Source: Pilatotrama ljubarskyi (Eukaryota > Basidiomycota > Agaricomycetes > Polyporales > Polyporaceae). Taken from it: a stretch of 49,699 nt of DNA. The notes beneath the pieces were generated by a model. The model did not search any database. It was not told where the DNA came from and was given only the letters and a program-made list of their open reading frames with translations. The position numbers and the translations under genes are program-made. Positions 32,714 to 44,069 of the stretch are shown one piece after another; position 1 is the stretch's first letter; the number at the start of each line of letters is the position of its first letter. The stretch spans positions 248,269-297,967 of the forward strand of contig MU277704.1 in assembly GCA_022385805.1 (NCBI GenBank), written 5' to 3'.

Positions 32714-35539
32714 TTAGCACGTTCCGTCCTTGAGCTTCCACATCTTGACGTAGTCACTACGACATCCCTGCGTCAGCGGCCTTCCTCACTGACGACAAAA
32801 GTGGGAAAATACTCACATGCGGAACGCGCGGTCGTTCGCATCCGACGGCCAGGTGGACGCCCACTGGTCCTGCGCCTTTGCGAAATCGCGCATCGCGCTC
32901 TTCGAGCCGTCGAACCACGGCTTGTTCCCCACATTATCCGGGAACCATCCGCTCGTGCCACCCGCAGCGAGGTCCAGGATAAGGTAAAACTCTGTGAAGG
33001 GAGGGAAAGAAGAACGGAGATAAGCATACGCCGCCCAACGTCAAGCCAAACGCCACATCAGAAGCACAACATGAACGTACCCTGGTCGAACGGCGCCGCG
33101 GCGCTCCCGCCCTGCTGCTCCCAGATGTTCTCCACGACGACGGCGACGTTCGAGCCGTTCGTCGCGGTCGCAGGGTAGTTCCCGCGCTTGAAGAAGTCCT
33201 TGCCGCCCTTGCCGGTGATCTTGAGGTTCATCATCGCCTGCAGGCGCGTGTCGACGTAGAAGCGCATCCAGTCCGGCGTCCACTCGAGCGCATACGTGTG
33301 GAACTCCTTGTCGTACGAGCTCTGCTTCTGCGACCACCACCCGAAGATGTGCGTCTGCACCGCCTGCAACACGCCGTAGTTGAGCGAAGCGCGCACGAAA
33401 TTCACGCCCTGCGCGGGGTACGACGGGGCGTTCCCGCGGGATTCCATGATCTGCGCGCCGCTGTCAGTATTCATCGTCGAAATGACAGGGCGCTGCAGAG
33501 ACACTCACGTCGATCTCGCCGCTCAGGGGCCACGCGCCATACTTGTTGTCCTTGGGAAGCATCCAGATGGCAGGCCAGAGCCAGTCACCGCGAGGCAGCT
33601 TCGCACGAACCTCTACTTTGCCAAAGGCGATGGAAGACGAGTTCATGGTGCTGATCCGCGCAGACTGGACGGGCTGGATGGTCGATCCATCGCCGTTGCT
33701 GGACTTGACCGAGCAAGCAGTCTGATCGAGTTCCCGTCAGCATCACACTCGTGGCGTAGCAGTCGAAATCACCGCCTAACCTTGTTGTTGGTCGTGCAAG
33801 CGTCGCCAAGATCGAAGCTGCCGCCATCAAGGATCGCGTCTTTGCCGATCTTGTCCGATGTGAGCGTCGGCATGATATACAGCTGCCCGTCCTGCACGAA
33901 GAGGTTGTCGCTCGAGTCCGTCGTCATCTGGAACTCGCCGTTGCCGAACCCGCCGAGCTCGACGTCCCTCGTCCACGTGTTCTGCAGGTCGAGGTTGTCG
34001 AACGGCTCGTCAAGCACCATGCACAGATCCTCGTCCTTGAGCAGCAACACGCTCGAGTACCCGAAGAAACACAGGACCGCCGCCCCTCCAACGCCGAGCA
34101 TCATCGCGAAGAACGTGAGCCACCACGACGCACGGTCACGGCAGTCGCGCTGCTTCAGCCACGGCTTCTCCTCCTTCGAAAGCTTGTGTTCGAGACGGGA
34201 CGAAGGCATCGGGGGCTTCGTCTTGCGGGGCAACGCAGTCATCGACGAGTTCGTGCCGGTCGGTGGGTAAGGATAAGGGTATGACGGGGGAGACCAGAGC
34301 GACGACGTCGGACGCGACGCCGGCGAGAGGAACGGTGCACGCATGTTAATCGCCGGACTCGAGTTCGTACGGGGGATCGCGCCATCATAACCTGGCCAGT
34401 AATGTTAGCATCCATTCTGGGACTTCCATGAAACATGCATCGTAGCGCGACTTACCGAAGTGCTGGTTCAGGGCGGAGCTGCTCCCCGCCATCGCGGCGG
34501 CGGCGCTGTTCCTGTAGAGGTTATTCTGACTCGCCATCGGGCTTGGTGGCGTGGCGCTGCCCTCCCGGGAAGGCACGCCGTTCTCCATGAACGGCGCGTA
34601 CGGGCGTGCCAGATCACCGTCGAACTCCGACGTGCCGGGCGAGACGAGCCCGTACCCCGCCGCACCGGCACCAGGTGGGTACACAGTACCCGCATAGCCA
34701 GGCGAACGGGGAAGTCCCGCCTGAGCAGCCTCGCGAGCGCGAATGCTGTCGAGCGACGCCCGGCGGCCCATACCAGGGATCGGGGTGCCTGGATCCGGGT
34801 TTCCGGGATGCGACTGGAAGGGGAATGCAGAGGGCGGCGGGCGGGCGCCTGCGACGGCGGGTGGCGCTGCACCAGCTGGCATTCCATATACCGAACTTGT
34901 CGGAGTGTCGAACGGGTTGGATTGCGCTCCGGGCGAAGTGGGCGCCACAATGGACGAGCGCCTAGGAACGGGGGCCGCGGTAGCAGTAGTCACGTCCTCG
35001 CTATCTGCCTCGGGAGCGTACTCGTTGGCGACCGAGGAACGGCGGCGGTGGTTGCGCGAGCGGACGCGTGGGTTGGAGGGGGAGACAGGCTGCGTCGGCG
35101 CCTGCGTGGATGCGCGCGAGCGGGCAGACGAGCCCCGTGTGCCCGCAGAAGTGCGCGCAGCCGAGTTCGCAGCACCCGCACCAACCCCGGCCATGCCAGA
35201 GTTTGCTGGGGCGGGGCTATCGGAGTCGCTCTGGTCGTTCACCGAGTTGTTTTCCGAGGACGCGCTGTAAGACGAACGGGCGTCGTTGCCCAAGAAAAAT
35301 GGACGGGGAGGGGAAAGTGGGGCGCCTCCAGCTGCATCAGAGGACCGACGCCGGGCAAAGGCGGCCGCGATGGGAGTGACGGAGGGCACGGGGGAGTGTT
35401 GTGCGAGGTTTGCCTCGTCCTCGCTCGAGTCGTTGTGGGCCGAGTTCGAGTGGGAGTTGGAGGAGGGTGGCGAGTGAAGGGCGCGATACGCGTCTGCGGA
35501 CGAGTACGCGGTGCGTCCCGAGTCTCTCTTGCGATACAT
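32714..35539 (-). CDS. KRE6: GH16 KRE6/SKN1-like beta-glucan synthesis protein (831 aa, 6 exons)
   Basis: Exons (minus) 35539-34456, 34391-33781, 33721-33509, 33450-33081, 32991-32817 and 32756-32714. The first ~440 residues are Ser/Pro/Ala-rich and probably a cytosolic tail. A single transmembrane segment (about 450-478, WWLTFFAMMLGVGGAAVLCF) makes this a type II membrane protein. The lumenal part is a GH16 domain with WLWPAIWMLP and the catalytic GEIDIMES, where Glu 634, Asp 636 and Glu 639 sit on either side of an intron junction. It ends RIDYVKMWKLKDGTC. KRE6 and SKN1 proteins act in the secretory pathway or at the plasma membrane in beta-1,6-glucan assembly. The symbol marks family, not proven orthology. 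It is transcribed divergently from the GT2 gene. Confidence 0.94.
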
Positions 35540-37209
35540 GGCTGTAGTGTGTGTGCTTTACTGCCGCTGCTCACTGAAAGGTGCACCTCGCGTCGGGGGA
35601 GAGGGAGGACGACGGGGAGGGTGGGCCGCCGTCGACGTGGAGAGGAGGAGGGAGGGGGAGAGTCGCGGGGAGCGCGGTGTTTTGTGTGGGCGAAGAGAAG
35701 GGAAGGAGTGCACGAGGAGGATAAGACTCGCCGTCGGATTTTGCAGCCATGTTCGTGTTGAGCAGATAAGCCCGTCCGTCCAGGCAGCCGGCCATCTCCC
35801 AGCGCTCCCTCCACCGGCCCTTGCATGGTGCACGGGGTCCTGTCCGGTCGCAGTAAATCACTCCTGCGGCCTGGCCCCTGCTCCACCCGTTGCCCGGTCA
35901 CCAAACGTCAGTGCGTCACCTCGCTGGAAAATCCAGCGCGAAATGGGTTTACGCCCCGTCGATTTCTGCTGCTGCCCGCCGCACCGACGGGCCCGCCCGC
36001 TGCAGTCGGTACCGACGGAATACCACAGCACCGAGTCGGGAGGCAGGGCACAGCTGAAACGCACGGGAACCTATTGCCGCTCCACTCGGTCGCCCTGTCC
36101 GTGCGCGCACACGAGCGGGACGCGGATGCCGAAGCTGGGAGGCGTGCGTCCGAGTTCAAGGCCTCATAGCGATCGTTACACTTCATGGACGCCAGTTGAA
36201 TGTCGCGCGTTGTGCAGGCCGCACCCGCGCCCCGCTGGGCAATCTGACATGTCGGCGCGACGGCAACGTGGGGTTACAGCGGGTTCGGCACGCGCATCAC
36301 TGCCAGCTGCGGTCTGGCTCCCAAGTTTCGAGTGCAAGTGCACGGGCACAGACCTCCTCGAGATATCTACCGTGTCGTCGTGCGTGATGGCGAGTGCAAT
36401 TTTTTCGCGCGCCGGTCTGAACGGGGGAGAGATATCCCGTTCCCATATGGGGTGTGAGAGAGTGACGTCAGTGCACAACTACACGGGCGTTGTGTGTGTT
36501 GTCTTGGGGTGCCGGGGTTCTTCCGGGGTCCCGGGCGTAGAGTAGCAATATTATGGAGCATCAGATCTCCCGAAATAGCGTACGCGGCGTGCCTATGACG
36601 CATTGGGTGATCTATGACGGGTCGCGTAGCAGGCCTGCTGCTGCAGCATCTGTCGTGCTGCTATAGAATATGTACGGTGGACCTTGGGTAGGTAGAGAGG
36701 CGTGTGCACTCGCCACTGCATGCTACCAAGGGGATGATAGCGGGCTGCAGGAGAGGAGGAGAGACGGGAGCGCGGGGCCGAAGAGAAAGCAGCGGAAAAG
36801 AAATGATCGAAAGGGGAGAGAGAGGCCGCTAGCGCCGGGGGATTGATCGCTGGCCGAGATAAGGGACACGGGCGCCTAGTGGCCGGAGACGGTCTGCGTC
36901 GGCTGCGGTTGGCTGGACGCTGCCCTTGCGGGAGTTGTTGCCTGGATTTTCGTGTGAACACAGCGCCCGCGTTCTTGATGGTAATTGCAGAAGAACTCCA
37001 TCCGCCATGCGTCTGCACGCCGTTCGCCCTCCTCTCCTCCGTCCCCGGTCCTTTTCCTCTTTACCACCACCTCCCTCGCCCCGCCCCGCCCCCTCCTCCC
37101 TCCTGCTAAAATTGTCCCTTCCCTCCTCCTGCCCTCTCTCGAGCGCACGAGTTCCAAGGCCGTCCTCGCCCCGTAGTCCTCGCCAGTCCGCTCGTCTCGC
37201 CGGCACGAC
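35540..37209. promoter_or_regulatory. 1.7-kb divergent promoter region between GH16 and GT2 genes
   Basis: No supported gene. Long pyrimidine-rich tracts precede both start codons (about 35580-35700 read on the minus strand, and 37020-37140 on the plus strand), as is common in fungal core promoters. A perfect palindromic CRE-type site, TGACGTCA, lies at 36463-36470, near the middle. Confidence 0.5.
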
Positions 37210-40200
37210 ATGGATTACGACCGCTACGACGCCTTCCTCCACCACATCTTCAAGCAGACCCAGGGCGACGCCTGGTTTCGCCCCAACGAGGACAACATCG
37301 CTGTCGGTGTCGCCCTCCGCGTAGACAATGGCGAATACCGCGTCTTTCCCTACGAGAACCTCGGCCTCGAGCCCTTCGAGGCCGCCATCCGCGTTCTCAA
37401 CCCTGCCGTCGCCGTGAAGGTTCGCAGCGCGGCAGTTCACGCCGCATTTTCCGAAGTGTACGTCCGCCGCAGTAAAACGACCGGTTCTCAGCAGAGCGAG
37501 TACTAACCGTATCATAGTGGACCCGACGACAAGTCCATCTACATTGATGCCAACACGCGCATCCAGATACTGGAGACAATGGTCGACCTGCCGACGGCCG
37601 ATAAGGAGCAGAGCGCGGCGTTCATCGTGAGTGTCATGAACTATCATTTATCAACTGCGCCTTGCCCCATCCGCGCTCCCTGTATGCGCCATGTCGCGCT
37701 CTGTCGTGGTGTTCCCCATGAGCCGCGGTCCGTTCGCGTTCATGTCTCGTCAACGTTGTACGCGCACCTACACTGCATTGGATCGGTTGCCCTTCCTGCA
37801 GATCTTAGCGTCGAAACATCCGCCTCAGGTGGAGTTCGTCGTTGTGCTACAAGGCAGGGCCCCTCTTCCCTTGCTTGGCTTACCCGCCTTACGCTCAAAT
37901 TTCGCCTTGGCTGCGAGCGGGCCCGTGGCGGCGTTCTACGAATTTCCGCGCGCGCCGCAGACGTAAAGGGAGATCGCTGAGCCCGATGGCGGTGGCGAGC
38001 TCGATCGAAACCGCGAGTGCCGGACAAAAACCCGATCGAGGGTCGGGCGGGCGCTTACACCTTGTGATCGAATGATGCGCTCCCGCTCTGGTTTGGCCGT
38101 TGTGTAGACTCAGCACAGCATGCCGCCCCTCGCGCAAGGGGTGCATTCCTCGACGGCGGCGATGCTCCCGCCCCTAGGCACTGCAAACGCTGCGCGACGT
38201 CTCCGGGGCGCGAATGCGCACTGAGTCGCCGGGCGCCCATGTTCATTTTTGGCGTCGGAGTCGACACGTTGCTGACTTGACGCGACTTTTTCTTAGCGCG
38301 ACGAGCGAGTGCTCGTAGTCTGGTCGGATTCAATTGACAACATCATCCCGACGTGCCACGACTTCGAGGAGCGGCTCATCAAGCTGCTCTGGCGGTCGCG
38401 TCCAGGCGCGTTCCCAGGCTCGCATCCGACCAGTACGAACAGCCATCCGGCCAGTGTCGCAGGTGAGCATATCTACCTCTTATCGTTCTGTGTCGCTCGG
38501 GAATCCGCCTCTGCATTGCCGCGAACGGGGAATTGTGGCCGCGGACGACCCTTCGCGCCTATCGGCAATAGGCATGGATCCGCCCCGAGCGTATCTGTTA
38601 CGTTTGCTCTGAGGATCGCTCGGAAGCTGCGCTTCTGCCGCCTCCTCGGTCGGCGTCGCGAGGCGTGCTTGGGAGTTTTGCTTCTACGCCCGCGTTAGCT
38701 TCTAACCTGCGTAAATCCCCTTCCATCACTCTCGGCGCCTTCTCTTTGAGTACCATATACGTTCATTCAGGTTCAGCCTCTAGGCTTCTGTCGTATCGGG
38801 GCGTCCGTCTTGGGATATGTGCTAACCGATAGCGGCTCTTCCCTTCTCAGGATCTGTCTCTGGGCACTCGCTCCAGCAAATCAACACTCGTCTGTCGCAG
38901 TCGCAGTTGCGACGCAACTCAGTCCTCCCGCAGGGCCCCGGGACACCCGGTGTGGGGACGCCCGTGCCGGGCACGCCGCGCGGCGTGTTCATCGGCTCGG
39001 GCGGCGTGCTGGGTATGAGCGCGGAGGACCTGGCGCTTGGTGACGAGAAGGACGCGGACGTGAAGGAGTCGTCTGCGGAGATGCGCACGAAGACGAAGCG
39101 CACGTGGTGGGGCGGGAAGAAGACCGTGACGGTGTCAGAGGCGGCGAGCGCGGTCGATACGTATGCGGACGTCGAGGCGGGCCCTGAACCCAGAAGGCCG
39201 ATGCTCCTCGCGCCGATATACAACGGGTTGGCGGCAGGTCTGAGCATATGTAGGTTGGATTTGCTTGAAAGTATGGGATGTATACTGACGTGGGCGTGGG
39301 ACAGTCTTCATCGGCAACGGTGTCAACATCCTGCTGCAGGAGGTTCAGCTCGACGGCAACTACATCCGGTTCGCGCTCTGCGCGGTCATCCCGCTCTTCT
39401 TCTGCGTGTCCCTGGTATGTCGCCTCTCTCCCTGTTCCCTCCATCGACGGCGCTTCTAACATGTATCGCGCAGTTCTTTTCGATCCAGATCATCCAGAAC
39501 GTCTCCATGTGCATCGGCCCCATCGCGCAGTACCATCAAAACTCGAAGTACTACTCCGCGGTCAAGCCCCGTCCGAACAAGGCAGTCGACAACAACCTGC
39601 CGCACATCACGATCCAGATGCCGGTCTACAAGGAGAGCTTGGAGGCTGTCCTGTATGTTCCCTACCACTGTTGGCAGGCAACAAGAATGCTGACAAGTCT
39701 GCAGGGCACCCTCGATCGAGTCTCTCAAGAAGGCTATGCAGACGTATGCCCGTCAGGGTGGTACGTCGACGATCTTCATCAACGACGACGGTCTCCGGCT
39801 GCTCCCTGTCGAGGAGCGTGACGCCCGGATCATGTTCTACGCCAACCACGGCATCGGCTGGGTCGCCCGCCCGAAGCACGACGACTCCCCCGGCGGCTTC
39901 AAGCGTGCCGGTCGCTTCAAGAAGGCGTCGAACATGAACTATGGTCTCTCGCTCTCGCTCAAAGCTGAGAAACACCTCGAGGCGCTCCTCGCTCGCGAGA
40001 AGGCGCGTCCCTCTGGCACCGGCTCCGTCAACTCACGCAGCCTCCCCGGACATGGCGTGAACGAGGAGATGCGCTACGGCATGCAGTACCGCAACCACGA
40101 CGGCGACGAGCAGGGCCAGCTCAATCAGGGCTTCGGCGAGCGCGTGAACCCGCCCCCGAGCGACGTCAGCTCGCAGGACGAGTGGGAGGACCTCGAGGAG

Positions 40201-41798
40201 AAGGCGCTTCAGATGGCTATCGACGAGGTGTACGAGGCGAGCGGGCGCAAGTTCAGGCCTTGGGCTGCGAACGGGCGCGCGTGCCGTCTGGGCGAGATCG
40301 TGCTTATTGTCGACTCCGATACGGTTGTCCCTGAGGACTGTCTCCGGGACGCCGCGCGCGAGATGGCGGAGTGCCCCACCGTGGCTATCATCCAGCACGA
40401 GTCCGGTAAGTCTCTCGAGCTCGCCTCTAGAGAAGGAGCAGCGCACTCACGATCGCATTGCAGACGTCATGCAGGTCGCGCATCACTACTTCGAGAATGG
40501 CATCGCGTACTTCACCCGGCGTATCAACAAGTGCATTTCGCTCAGTTGTGCGAACGGCGAGGTTGCGCCGTTCGTCGGTCACAATGCCTTCCTGCGCTGG
40601 CGCGCGCTCCAGGACGCGGCGTTCATCGACCCCGCTGACGGCCAGGAGAAGATCTGGTCCGAGTCAAACGTGTCCGAGGACTTCGACATGGCACTCCGGC
40701 TGCAGATGCGTGGGTACATCATCCGTTGGGCGACGTACTCCAAGGGCGGCTTCAAGGAGGGTGTGTCCCTTACCGTCGACGATGAGCTCAATCGGTGGCA
40801 GAAGTACGCCTACGGTGAGTATCTAAAATGCGCACTGTATCGGACGTGGAGCTGACGACGTGAACGTAGGCTGTAACGAGCTGCTGTTCAACCCGCTCGT
40901 TCAGTGGTGGCGCAAGGGCCCTATCGCGCACCAGATCCACCGCTTCCTGTGGTCGAACGCGCCTCTGCACTACAAGTTCTCGATGATGGCGTACATGTTC
41001 TCTTACTGTGAGTATCGCCTCGACTTATGCTCTCGTGCGTCTTGCTGACGCAGGCCTTCGCAGACGGTATCGCCGCGGCGATCACGATCAGTATCGTGAA
41101 CTACCTGCTGCTTGGATTCCAATTCCCCGTCGACGGCTACTACATGCACAGTTTCGAGATCTGGCTCGCGACGACCATCGTGTTCATCGGCTCTGGAAAC
41201 GTCGGCTTCACGCTGCTCGAGTACCGTCTTGGCGAGAAGTCCTTGGTACGTCGAACTGAAGCTGCTCGTATCGGACCGGTGGCTGACCAGCGATATTCCA
41301 GGCCTCCTCGTTGTTCCAGAACATCATGTGGATTCCCTTCTTGTGCGTATCTCCGGCCCTGGACCCCGTCAATGCCTCCCTTTCGCTGACATGTTCCGTT
41401 ACAGCTTCTTCTTCTTCGGTGGTCTCTCGATCCCGGTGTCGCAGGCCATCCTCGCGCACTTGTTCTCGTACAACATCACTTGGGGTGCGACGAAGAAGGA
41501 GGTCGAGCGCTCGAACTTCTTCAAGGAGGTGCCCAAGATCTTCAAGCGGTTCTGGTTCATGTGGCTCCTCTCCTGGGTCATTGTCGCTGCGATGGTCATC
41601 CTGAGTACGCCGCTTGTGCCGCTGGAATGGCGCATAGATGGTTCGGCATGGGCCGTCATCTTCCCTCTCGCCGTCGTCACGGGCTGCCATATCCTCTTCC
41701 CGGTACGTAGCTCTCGTGTTCGTGCTTGTTTTCCGGTACTGACCGATACCTATGATCAGATCGTCCTCAACCCATGGTTGATGATCTTCTCGTACTGA
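37210..41798 (+). CDS. Membrane glycosyltransferase family 2 (986 aa, 13 exons)
   Basis: Exons 37210-37457, 37518-37626, 38297-38462, 38851-39249, 39305-39414, 39474-39652, 39705-40405, 40464-40814, 40870-41007, 41064-41245, 41302-41342, 41405-41702 and 41760-41798; every junction is in frame. A hydrophilic N-terminus of ~300 residues precedes two membrane segments. The catalytic domain follows with PHITIQMPVYKE, FINDDG (about 431-432), VDSDTVVPEDC (DxD about 607-609), SEDFDMAL (about 709-710) and NRWQKYAYG, a variant of the QxxRW motif. Several more membrane segments close the protein, which ends PWLMIFSY. The layout is that of processive GT2 synthases (chitin, cellulose and hyaluronan synthase-like). 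It most resembles the fungal GT2 family linked to hyphal growth on solid surfaces (recognition from memory). The sugar and product are unknown. Introns 2 and 3 are unusually long (670 and 388 nt). Confidence 0.92.
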
Positions 41799-42722
41799 AC
41801 GCGTCGTCGTTTCAGGACCGTTTTTTCTTCGCCTGTGCATATACCATTACGATACCTCCCGGACGCTCTCAGCCCGCATACCTACCGCCATAGTACAAGC
41901 CGTATGGACTGCCCCCACCCTCCTTTTCCTCGCATCGCACGGCGTGCGGCTCGTTCCTTACGCTCGTGCGGCGTGCCCCCGCCGCGGTGCTCACGTCCCA
42001 CGTTCCTGCCGTGCACGAACCCTGAACTGCTGTTGCGTTATATAGCTCCCACCATGACCCTCTTCTAGCTCTCATATACGTCTAGTGTACGCGATCTTGG
42101 ATCATGGACCGAACGACCTCTCGTGTGGCGTGTTCCCGCGTTGCCGCGTCGTATCCTCCCGTCCTCCTGCCCGGCTCTACCAGTGCTCCTTCCCAACCGA
42201 CCATACTGCTACAATCCGTTTGATGCGCATCCGCCCCAGCCACTATGATTCTCGCGCGCATACTATTACTTCATGTTGTCTTATAACGTGTATCCCTTTC
42301 CGTGCTTTTTGCTGTTGCCACTCACGCTTACATAGACTGCTTGCAATGATAGTCCATCGAAAATATGGTTCATCTCTCCGCACCGCGGCTGGACGTGATC
42401 CAGCGACTTCAGTACATACCCCACTTCGTCCGACGATCTCGTGAGCGCTGCGGGGTGCTAGTGTTGGGAGCTATGCGGAGTTGCTCCCGGCCCAGCCAAG
42501 TATCTCGCCCTCCGTGGGGCTTCTGGGTTGTCTCCTCGTACAAATTAATCCGCTGCGGGGGAGTCGGCATGTATGGAATCCCGTCCGGTGCGCCTGCTCC
42601 TTCAAGCTTGAAGCCTGGGATTCTCAAAGGGCCGACGGGCCCGTGCTCGCGATGCACCCTATGGAAGTATTGCACAACTTGTATGGGGCATGCGCACACT
42701 AGAACATCTGGAATTCGAGATT
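41799..42722. other. Spacer downstream of the GT2 gene
   Basis: Pyrimidine- and AT-richer sequence near 41820-42350 is consistent with 3' untranslated DNA. No gene is supported. Confidence 0.45.
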
Positions 42723-43046
42723 CTACTCGTCCATTCCTTCTTCCAACCAGTCTCCTCCGCCGGACGACCCCGCTCCATAGCTAGAGCTCGCGTAAACCGC
42801 GTTACCAGAAAGCGAAGACGACCGTTCCCTGACCTGGGCTGCCTGGACGCCGGCAGTGTCGCGACCAGTACCGCCTTCCTCGTTGTCCCGCTGGCCGTTC
42901 TCATCGTCCTGAGCTACGGCAGTCTGCTCCGCGGACGAGACGCATGATGTCGGCAGAGTGTCCGAGCCGAGAGTGTTACCCGAATTTGAATGGGGAGCGA
43001 CGGTGCCATCATCGTCGCTCCCGCCCGCCCCATGATCTTCGGACAT
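42723..43046 (-). CDS. Acidic Ser/Gly-rich hypothetical protein or terminal exon (107 aa)
   Basis: From ATG at 43046 the minus strand encodes MSEDHGAGGSDDDGTV..., rich in Asp, Glu, Ser and Gly, ending GGGDWLEEGMDE. Upstream on the same strand (about 43240-43340) one frame contains a clear hydrophobic helix, YAVLFLLFTALTIWYLEF, followed by a gtgagt donor. The gene may therefore be a small membrane protein of which this is the cytosolic tail. I could not find splice sites with matching phases to join an ATG at 43453, the helix and this tail, so the structure is unresolved. No family recognised. Confidence 0.35.
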   Translation of the reverse strand: MSEDHGAGGSDDDGTVAPHSNSGNTLGSDTLPTSCVSSAEQTAVAQDDENGQRDNEEGGTGRDTAGVQAAQVRERSSSLSGNAVYASSSYGAGSSGGGDWLEEGMDE

Positions 43047-44069
43047 GGTGATCTTGCAACGACAACGAAAGGGAAGGGTACGTGAGTGGTGAGCCGCCCT
43101 GTAGGAGCCAGCCAAGATATATGACACGACGATACCGAGGTGTATGGCGTCCTGAGATAAAACGCCTAAGCGTAGTATGGAAGTTCCTAGGCACATTCAG
43201 ATGTCTTTGTGAGGATGAGACGTTTCATAACCACTCACCTGTCGGGTTCGACAACAACCTGAACTCGAGGTACCAGATGGTAAGTGCGGTGAAGAGCAAG
43301 AACAACACCGCATACAAGCTGTGCACAACCTCGGACCGACTGGAGCAACTTCAGCGGTGGCCTGTAGACCTCTGGCACCACAGCCACCCGGGGTCCAGCC
43401 GGTTCCGATGGTAGGTGGCGTCGCCGATGGGTTGTCAATGTGGCCTTCGTTCATTAGAACTTCCCCTTCCGAATGCTGACAGACTCATGCTACACGGTAT
43501 GCTGAGCGGTGAAGGCACTGAGAGACGAGTCTCAGGTGACTCCGGGCACCTTAAGCAAGCTTGGTTGTACGCGAGCGAACCCTAACCATATGTAGTCGAA
43601 GAGAAAGGGTATCACCATGGTTTCGAAGACAATGGGTGACGACTGACGAACTACAGTACACCACGCAGCGATGAGTAGGGACAATCATCCGGGGCAGACT
43701 GCGGAGTGGCGTCTTGGACTACGCGTAGTACCATCAGACCTCGTAGCGAAGTTGCACTATCAAACTGCGTTGTGTATCGCTACTCCGAGTCCCACTTTTA
43801 CACCGCTGTTCGGGCCTACGCTATCACGTTTTCTCTTCAATTATCGCTCGTCGCAAATTACTTTCATGCCTACGACTCGGATCCAGGTGCTGAGAGTACC
43901 ATGATAGAGAGTTTCCCAATCGATGTCTCAGGGGATCTCGTGTTCTGGAGAATAAAAGGATAACTCAGCACCGCCGTGTGTGAATTCACAATCTGCTACC
44001 TCGCATACTCTGCTCGGTATGGCGCCAGTTAAGCAATTGCGATTTCTGTCAAACGGACGAGAGCTCACC
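43047..44069. other. Spacer before the hAT element
   Basis: Apart from the hydrophobic frame near 43240-43340 discussed with the hypothetical gene at 42723-43046, I see no coding signal. Confidence 0.4.

Noticed and set aside
34460..35761. 433-codon open frame on the plus strand opposite the GH16 gene
   Set aside because: It is antisense to the Ser/Pro/Ala-rich first exon and promoter of the GH16 gene; its Arg/Gly-rich low-complexity product is a shadow of that codon bias.
37627..38296. Search for box C/D snoRNA in the long GT2 intron (and the long UBA2 intron)
   Set aside because: Only partial C-box-like and D-box-like strings were seen, without correct spacing or flanking stems.
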